Positions 5,548-9,500 of a DNA stretch of 9,500 nucleotides are shown here, in pieces. Every line of letters begins with the position of its first letter. Position 1 is the stretch's first letter. The notes under the pieces were generated by a model. That model was not told the DNA's origin. It did not search any database and saw only the letters and a list, made by a program, of their open reading frames with translations. Location: the NCBI GenBank assembly GCA_937930465.1, contig CALGKV010000064.1, positions 1 through 9,500 of the forward strand, given 5' to 3'. Made by a program: the position numbers and the translations under genes. The stretch comes from Methanosuratincolales archaeon. GTDB lineage: Archaea; Thermoproteota; Methanomethylicia; Methanomethylicales; Methanomethylicaceae.

Positions 5548-6219
5548 TCAGAAAGTAGCCTTGACGACCATCGAGGTCAGCACGTCCGACCCGTTCTCCG
5601 CGGCGTCTGCTATGGTGTCCACCATCAGCACGAAGTCCCTCAGCTGGAGGTAGGTGAGCACCGAGTACTCGCACTCATGCCTTGTGAGCTGCATCAGCAC
5701 TTCTAATTTTATCTCGTCCAGCCTCTCCTCCGCCTTCTCCACCTTGTGCGCGGCTGCGATCGCCTCCCTGCAGTCGCAGTCCAAGAGCTTTACCGCTTCC
5801 TCGAGTTCCTTGACGATCTCGATGGTCCCTGTGATCAGCCTTTCAACATTAGGGCAGCCGTGGAAAAATGCCTGCATCTCCCCTTTGTTGGGCTCCCTGT
5901 ATGAGATGACCCTGGATGCGTCCTTCGCCCTGTCGGATATCTCATCAAGCGCCTCAGCGAGCCTCAGAAAGTCCTCCTTGAGGCCCACGAATAGCTTGCC
6001 CCTGTAAAGATTCATCTCGATGCCTCTCTTCACCTCGTCCGCCTCCCTCTCGAGCGCGGCTATCCTCTCCGAAATGGATCTGACTGAGCCCCAGTCACCT
6101 CTCCTGCAGGCAGATATCAGGTCCCCAAGGAGCTCTACCGATTGGATAACTAGCGCCTGGTGCTCCCTGAGCTTATCGCTGGTCCCCCTTAGGGGCAGCG
6201 AAGCGAGTCTTCTCCACAT
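5548..6219 (-). CDS. DUF47/PhoU-like phosphate transport regulator
   Basis: A 223-residue, almost entirely alpha-helical cytoplasmic protein of the DUF47 (UPF0111) family, a PhoU relative routinely encoded beside PiT permeases and thought to modulate them. Visible family marks are acidic E/DxxxD pairs that bind metal in PhoU-like bundles: E57xxxD61, D92xxxD96 and D201xxxD205, together with EKAEERLDEIK (161-171) and the C-terminal DTIADAAENGSDVL (201-214). The ATG at 6219 begins immediately after the valS stop (TAAATG, no gap). Only a weak AGGT precedes it, so ribosomes probably reach it by termination-reinitiation after valS. Its own stop overlaps the ribosome site of the permease gene. The pairing with PiT makes the assignment firm, but the exact mode of regulation is inference. 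Confidence 0.9.
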   Translation of the reverse strand: MWRRLASLPLRGTSDKLREHQALVIQSVELLGDLISACRRGDWGSVRSISERIAALEREADEVKRGIEMNLYRGKLFVGLKEDFLRLAEALDEISDRAKDASRVISYREPNKGEMQAFFHGCPNVERLITGTIEIVKELEEAVKLLDCDCREAIAAAHKVEKAEERLDEIKLEVLMQLTRHECEYSVLTYLQLRDFVLMVDTIADAAENGSDVLTSMVVKATF

Positions 6220-8652
6220 TTACCTGATCAGCTCTGCGTCCCTTTCCCCGATCTTGTACTCGAGGTCGTTTATGTGCAGGACTTGCCTTATCAGCCACTC
6301 GTTCTCTTTGTAGGCATTCAGCTCCTCAGAGTTGCCATGGATAACCGCCATCCTCACCTCGGCGGACAGCGCCATCTGGCTCTCAACTTTCCTGCTCCTC
6401 AGCAGAGCGATCATGGATATCACCTTCTCGCCTATTGTGCCGTCCACCTCTGGCAGCTCCTCTGCCTTCGGGTAAGGAGATGCGTGTATAGAAACGAATC
6501 CCATCTCGTCGCGGAAGAGCTTCTGATAAATCTCCTCTGTGATGTGGGGACAGATCGGAGCGAGGAGCCTGATGAAATTCCAGATCACAGTGTAGAGCAC
6601 GGTGACCGCGACTGCCTTGTCCTCCGCGCTCCTCGGACTGTAGAGCCTGGGCTTGACAGCCTCTATGTACTGGTCGCAGAATTCGTGCCAGTAGAACTTC
6701 TGGAGCACGTCCACTGCTATGTGGAACTGGTACTTCTCCATAGCATCCCGAGATTTGCAGATCGCTTCCTTCAGCCTCGATATTATCCACTTGTCCGTCT
6801 CGTCCATTGCCCTTGGACTGATCTTTGTCCCCCTGCCGCTGAAGAAGCCCTCTGCAAACCTAGCGGAAGACCAGAGCTTCTGCAAGAATGACTTGCCGTA
6901 CTTGACCGGCTCCCACTTGAATGGGAAGTCCGATCCTATGGTTAGCGAGAAGAGCGCTTGCCTTATAGCGTCAGACCCGTACTGGTTTATCCCCTGCTCC
7001 GGTATTATCACGTTCCCCTTAGACTTGGACATTCTGGTACCGTCAGGACCGAGTATGTGCCCGTTAACAAGCGCTCCCTTGAATGGCCCGGTGCCGGTCA
7101 GGACCGAGCAGCGGAGTATAGTGTAGTACATCCAGGTCCTGACTATGTCGTGACCTTGTTGCCTTAGGTCTACGGGATATGCCCTCTCGAACAGCCCCCT
7201 GTCCTTGAAGTAACCCGTTACTATCAGCGGGGTGATGCTGGAGTCGACCCAGCAGTCGCATACGTCTGTGGTCCCTGCGATCCTGCCGCCTCCGCATTTG
7301 GGGCACCTCTCGACCGGCGGAGGGGTGGAGCTGGTGTCGACTGGAAGGTCCTCCCTCCTCGGGGATATGATGTAGTTGCAGTCAGCGCAGAACCAGAAAG
7401 GTATCGGCGTGCCAAAGACCCTTTGCCTCGAGATCAGCCAGTCCCATTCTATGCTCTCTACCCAGTCAACCAGCCTGCCGTGGACAAACTCAGGGATCCA
7501 ACCCATCCTCTCAGCTTCCCTGAGCACCGTTTCCTTGAAGTCCATGGATTTTATGAACCACTGATCCTTCGTCAAGAACTCTATCGGCGTCATGCAGTCT
7601 GCCCTCTCCGTATGAGCCAGGACATTGTGCACGAACTCCTCGGTACTGATCAGGCTCCCCTCGGCCTCCAGGTCCTTGGATATCTGCTCCCTCGCATCCG
7701 AAACCTTCATCCCGCTGTACTTCCCGGCATTGACCATCCTCCCGTACTCGTCAACGGACCTTATCACAGGGAGCTTGTGGATCTGCTGCCACCTTATGTC
7801 CTGCTCGTCGCCGTACGTGCAGATCATTACCACGCCCGTCCCGAACTCCATGTCCACCGAACTGTCGGAGAGTACCTTCACCTTGTGCCCAAATATCGGG
7901 ACTGTCGCATCCTTGCCGACCGCCCACGAGTAGCGGCTGTCGCCTGGGTTGACGGCGAGAGCCTGGCACGCATTCAGCAGCTCGGGCCTCGTGGTCGCGA
8001 CCTCGAGATCCCGATCCCCCAAACTGAACCTGAGGTGGTATAGCTTTCCCTTCTTCTGAATGTACCCCAATTCCGCCTGCGCAAGCGCCGTTCCGCACTT
8101 GCTGCACCAGTGGACCGGGAACTCCTTCCTGTATATCAGCCCCTTCTCATGCATCTGGATTAGGGACTCCTGAACAGCCCTCCAGTAGCTCTTATCCATT
8201 GTCCTGTACTCAAACTGCTCCCAGTCCGGTCGGTAACCAAGCCTGATCATCGTCCGCTTCATGCTGTCTATCATGTTTGCGGTCCATTCCACACACTTCC
8301 TACGGAACAGGTCCCTGTCCTCCCTCGAGATCTTCCACCTGTACTGGACCTTTAGCTCCGTCGGAAGCCCCTGGCAGTCCCATCCCTGGGGGAGTATCAC
8401 GTCATGGCCTGTCATTCTCTTGTACCTTGCTACCGTATCGTTTATCACGTTCCAGTATGCGTGGCCCATGTGGAGTTCTCCGGATGTGAACGGGGGAGGC
8501 GTGTCTATAGTGAACACAGGTCTCCCGTCATTCTTGAACTTGTAAGCCTGATAGAACTCCTCGGTCATCCAGGCCTTCTGCCACTTTTCCTCCACAGCCC
8601 GAGGAGAATAGACCTTATCCATCTTGCTGGTACCGTCATTGGCATACGACAA
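6220..8652 (-). CDS. valS: Valyl-tRNA synthetase, archaeal type
   Basis: An 810-residue class Ia synthetase that charges tRNA-Val. The Rossmann-fold signature is TPPPFTSGELHMGHAYW (51-67, HMGH at 61-64), followed by PQGWDCQGLPTELKV (88-102). The CP1 editing domain has ATTRPELLNACQALAVNP (219-236) and GTGVVMICTYGDEQD (271-285). Cys pairs HWCSKC (181-186) and FCADC...CPKC (421-425, 450-453) look like zinc knuckles. DCWVDSSITPLIVTGY (466-481) is typical of archaeal ValRS, and the KMSKS loop is RMSKSKGN (540-547). A helical anticodon-binding domain follows. The PPPFTSGELHMGH block and the DSSITPL block favour valine over isoleucine. TTG at 8652 has GGAGGG 6 nt upstream; an in-frame ATG at 8622 gives MDKVYSPRAVEEKW but has no ribosome site. 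It heads the operon with DUF47 and PiT. It is somewhat shorter than many archaeal ValRS. Confidence 0.95.
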   Translation of the reverse strand: MSYANDGTSKMDKVYSPRAVEEKWQKAWMTEEFYQAYKFKNDGRPVFTIDTPPPFTSGELHMGHAYWNVINDTVARYKRMTGHDVILPQGWDCQGLPTELKVQYRWKISREDRDLFRRKCVEWTANMIDSMKRTMIRLGYRPDWEQFEYRTMDKSYWRAVQESLIQMHEKGLIYRKEFPVHWCSKCGTALAQAELGYIQKKGKLYHLRFSLGDRDLEVATTRPELLNACQALAVNPGDSRYSWAVGKDATVPIFGHKVKVLSDSSVDMEFGTGVVMICTYGDEQDIRWQQIHKLPVIRSVDEYGRMVNAGKYSGMKVSDAREQISKDLEAEGSLISTEEFVHNVLAHTERADCMTPIEFLTKDQWFIKSMDFKETVLREAERMGWIPEFVHGRLVDWVESIEWDWLISRQRVFGTPIPFWFCADCNYIISPRREDLPVDTSSTPPPVERCPKCGGGRIAGTTDVCDCWVDSSITPLIVTGYFKDRGLFERAYPVDLRQQGHDIVRTWMYYTILRCSVLTGTGPFKGALVNGHILGPDGTRMSKSKGNVIIPEQGINQYGSDAIRQALFSLTIGSDFPFKWEPVKYGKSFLQKLWSSARFAEGFFSGRGTKISPRAMDETDKWIISRLKEAICKSRDAMEKYQFHIAVDVLQKFYWHEFCDQYIEAVKPRLYSPRSAEDKAVAVTVLYTVIWNFIRLLAPICPHITEEIYQKLFRDEMGFVSIHASPYPKAEELPEVDGTIGEKVISMIALLRSRKVESQMALSAEVRMAVIHGNSEELNAYKENEWLIRQVLHINDLEYKIGERDAELIR

Positions 8653-8658
8653 GGAAGT

Positions 8659-8664
8659 CCCTCC
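8659..8664 (-). promoter_or_regulatory. Shine-Dalgarno sequence supporting the TTG start of valS
   Basis: On minus GGAGGG is followed by 6 nt and then TTG (8652-8650). This is the best ribosome site near the 5' end of valS and favours TTG 8652 over ATG 8622. Confidence 0.6.
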
Positions 8665-8676
8665 GGATTTACGAAT

Positions 8677-8687
8677 GATAATTTATC
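8677..8687 (-). promoter_or_regulatory. Possible TATA box of the valS operon
   Basis: On minus this reads GATAAATTATC. If used at normal archaeal spacing, transcription would begin near 8655-8658, which would leave little or none of the ribosome site at 8659-8664 in the message. The real element may therefore be elsewhere, or the message may be essentially leaderless. Confidence 0.4.
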
Positions 8688-8705
8688 TCTCTCCCTGCCT
8701 TACCT

Positions 8706-8711
8706 AAAAAA
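8706..8711 (-). terminator. Oligo-T terminator after the unknown Cys-containing gene
   Basis: On minus six T residues (ATAATTTTTTAGG) lie 21 nt after the stop of the upstream gene, fitting archaeal termination. This makes valS a separate transcription unit. Confidence 0.55.
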
Positions 8712-8732
8712 TTATGCGGGAGTTTGGGGATC

Positions 8733-9173
8733 TCAAGGGCGCTTCTTCGCCTTATCATGGGCGTCTATGACCCTCAGGGCATCAACTGCAAACTCCCCGT
8801 CTATCCTGTCTATCTCGTCCTCCAATGTTTTTGGACCGGCCCTCCTTAACTCCGCAAGGAACTCCTCAATCGGCTTGCAGCGCCTCTTCTCTATCTCCCT
8901 TATCTTGGCCGAGAAGAACTTCCTTGAGAACCCATCTGTCTCCTCATAACAGATCGGAGGCTCAAGATCCATCTCAACGCAGAGCTCAATCAGCCTTACG
9001 CAGGTCTCTGCATCCCTCTCTTGGGGGCACTTTGACTCGCACTGCGCTTTGGCGTATTTTACCAGCCCTTCGAGTTGCTTTGCGCTTATCTCCATCAAAC
9101 CCACCCTTGTTTTGGCCTCTGCTGTCTTTTTTTCTGCATCGCTTCCGCTATGCGAACTCGGCAAAATCATCAT
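8733..9173 (-). CDS. Unrecognised small Cys-containing cytoplasmic protein
   Basis: I do not recognise this 146-residue protein. It has no signal peptide or membrane segment. The first 26 residues are Ser/Ala/Lys-rich and look unstructured. From Met27 (MEISAKQLEGLVKYAKAQC) it appears alpha-helical and charged. It has CESKC (45-49), Cys58, Cys65, Cys75 and Cys98, enough thiols for a small metal site but without a classic zinc-finger spacing. The C-terminal half (FSAKIREIEKRRCKP; LEDEIDRIDGEFAVDALRVI) is helical and charged. Two starts are possible: tandem ATGs at 9173/9170 after AGGAG (9188-9184), or ATG at 9095 after GGGTGGG, giving 120 residues. Codon use looks like its neighbours. It is followed by a T-run and stands as a single-gene unit, divergent from the + strand unit starting near 9239. 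Confidence 0.75.
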   Translation of the reverse strand: MMILPSSHSGSDAEKKTAEAKTRVGLMEISAKQLEGLVKYAKAQCESKCPQERDAETCVRLIELCVEMDLEPPICYEETDGFSRKFFSAKIREIEKRRCKPIEEFLAELRRAGPKTLEDEIDRIDGEFAVDALRVIDAHDKAKKRP

Positions 9174-9206
9174 TGGCCGTGATCTCCTATTCGCGCATAG
9201 AGATAA

Positions 9207-9215
9207 ACTTTATAG
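9207..9215. promoter_or_regulatory. Divergent, nearly symmetric TATA element
   Basis: The core ATAAACTTTATAG reads as a TATA box on both strands: CTTTATAG on + and CTATAAAG on minus, within a near-palindrome ATAAA-C-TTTAT. On + it predicts a start near 9238, just ahead of GAGGTG and the ATG at 9253. On minus it predicts a start near 9187, at the edge of the AGGAG serving the ATG at 9173. One element could thus serve both directions. Confidence 0.6.
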
Positions 9216-9241
9216 TGTATGCTGGGGTTTAGTCTATCTTT

Positions 9242-9247
9242 GAGGTG
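9242..9247 (+). promoter_or_regulatory. Strong Shine-Dalgarno sequence of the 23-codon ORF
   Basis: GAGGTG ends 5 nt before the ATG at 9253, a near-ideal ribosome site for such a short frame. It is the main reason to believe that ORF is translated. Confidence 0.6.
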
Positions 9248-9252
9248 TCATT

Positions 9253-9324
9253 ATGGGAGGCAGACAGAGGACCACTATCTTGAGCCAGGTAAAGGAAGAG
9301 AGGAAAGAGAAGAAGCAGCAATAG
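9253..9324 (+). CDS. Putative 23-residue basic microprotein or leader peptide
   Basis: ATG to TAG encodes MGGRQRTTILSQVKEERKEKKQQ in two pieces: an MGG-basic start and a Lys/Glu/Gln-rich helical tail. A TATA box (9207-9215) at correct spacing and GAGGTG 5 nt before the ATG both point to real expression. The MGG-basic opening resembles the flexible N-terminal tail of archaeal ribosomal protein S25e, but only 64 nt separate its stop from the next gene. The winged-helix domain of S25e therefore cannot follow, and re-reading in other frames does not restore it. It may be a true microprotein, a leader peptide controlling the methyltransferase downstream, or a truncated S25e relic. Function unknown. 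Confidence 0.5.
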   Translation: MGGRQRTTILSQVKEERKEKKQQ

Positions 9325-9377
9325 CCAGCGTCTCTTGCCCCTCTCCCGAGATGCCTGCCGAAAATTCCATTCCATAT

Positions 9378-9381
9378 GAGG
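9378..9381 (+). promoter_or_regulatory. Shine-Dalgarno sequence of the SPOUT methyltransferase gene
   Basis: GAGG lies 7 nt before the ATG at 9389 and supports that start. I see no convincing TATA box between 9325 and 9388, so this gene is probably read from the promoter at 9207-9215. Confidence 0.6.
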
Positions 9382-9388
9382 AATTATT

Positions 9389-9500
9389 ATGGAGCGAAGG
9401 AGCAGCCCGATAACTGTATTTTTCCCTTCATCGATCCTCTCTGATGTCCCCAGCCTTCCCGAGAAGACCTTCAAGGTCGGGCAGATAGCCCGGGCCGCCT
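9389..9500 (+). CDS. SPOUT-family RNA methyltransferase (COG2106-like), N-terminal fragment
   Basis: The first 37 codons of a gene that runs off the window. After MERRSSP comes ITVFFPSSILSDVPSLPEK and then TFKVGQIARAA. This matches the opening of the archaeal COG2106 (DUF171, C9orf114-like) SPOUT methyltransferase proteins as I recall them: a first beta strand ending in a P-x-S-x-L-S-D turn, then a K-T-x-K-V-G-x-I-x-R-A helix, usually followed by IFRVDEI. Family members are predicted SAM-dependent RNA methyltransferases with a knotted fold and often lie just upstream of the ribosomal protein L3 gene cluster. The ATG at 9389 has GAGG 7 nt upstream. The 23-codon ORF precedes it in the probable same transcript. 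The assignment rests on about 30 residues. Confidence 0.75.
   Translation, partial: MERRSSPITVFFPSSILSDVPSLPEKTFKVGQIARAA

Noticed and set aside
5098..5706. A 202-codon + strand frame across the PiT/DUF47 junction
   Set aside because: It is antisense to two clear family members; its composition (Ala/Pro/Thr-rich) is the mirror of a membrane protein's codons.
9219..9413. A 64-codon + strand frame covering the region of the 23-codon ORF
   Set aside because: Its ATG lies upstream of the predicted transcript start (about 9238), it has no ribosome site, and its end overlaps the well-supported SPOUT gene in another frame.
1..9500. CRISPR arrays, insertion sequences, integrase sites or other mobile-element marks
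   Set aside because: No spaced direct repeats, terminal inverted repeats, transposase-like frames or tRNA-end duplications were found by reading; the window looks like ordinary core chromosome.

Overview
This window is a stretch of archaeal chromosome. The evidence is archaeal-type TATA boxes about 25 nt ahead of probable transcription starts, oligo-T terminators, a tRNA-Ser gene interrupted at position 37/38 by a small intron that folds into a textbook bulge-helix-bulge (BHB), an RtcB/archease RNA-ligase pair, an archaeal-type valyl-tRNA synthetase, and the start of a COG2106-type SPOUT methyltransferase. The DNA is moderately GC-rich by eye. Starts are often TTG or GTG and are usually preceded by a good Shine-Dalgarno (SD) sequence. 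I cannot fix the lineage more closely from sequence alone.

Layout, left to right. (1) The C-terminal part of an unidentified membrane protein, closely followed by uvsE, a UV-damage endonuclease, both on +. (2) A separately promoted small ferritin-like protein of the encapsulated-ferritin (EncFtn) type, closed by a T-run. (3) An intron-containing tRNA-Ser(UGA) on the minus strand, facing away from archease on +. (4) archease, rtcB and a metallo-beta-lactamase (MBL) fold hydrolase on +; the last two overlap by 4 nt. (5) Convergent to these, a minus-strand operon read as valS, a DUF47/PhoU-like regulator and a PiT-family phosphate permease, packed with 0- and 10-nt junctions. (6) An unrecognised 146-codon Cys-containing protein on minus, sharing a nearly symmetric TATA region with a + strand unit. 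That unit starts with a 23-codon ORF carrying very good expression signals, then the first 37 codons of a SPOUT-family RNA methyltransferase that runs off the window.

Functional links. The clearest theme is RNA processing. A tRNA that must be spliced lies head-to-head with the genes for the ligase that joins archaeal tRNA exons (RtcB) and its activating cofactor (archease), and a small MBL hydrolase is translationally coupled to rtcB. ValRS and the SPOUT methyltransferase add to the translation theme. PiT plus DUF47 form a known phosphate-uptake pair, here co-transcribed with valS. UvsE and the ferritin-like protein suggest coping with UV and with iron or oxidative stress.

I did not find a clearly unprecedented multi-gene system. 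The best leads are the tRNA-intron/ligase neighbourhood, archease's missing standard start codon, the 23-codon ORF with strong signals, the orphan EncFtn-like protein with a possible encapsulin-targeting tail, and a UvsE lacking one expected metal-site His/Lys pair.
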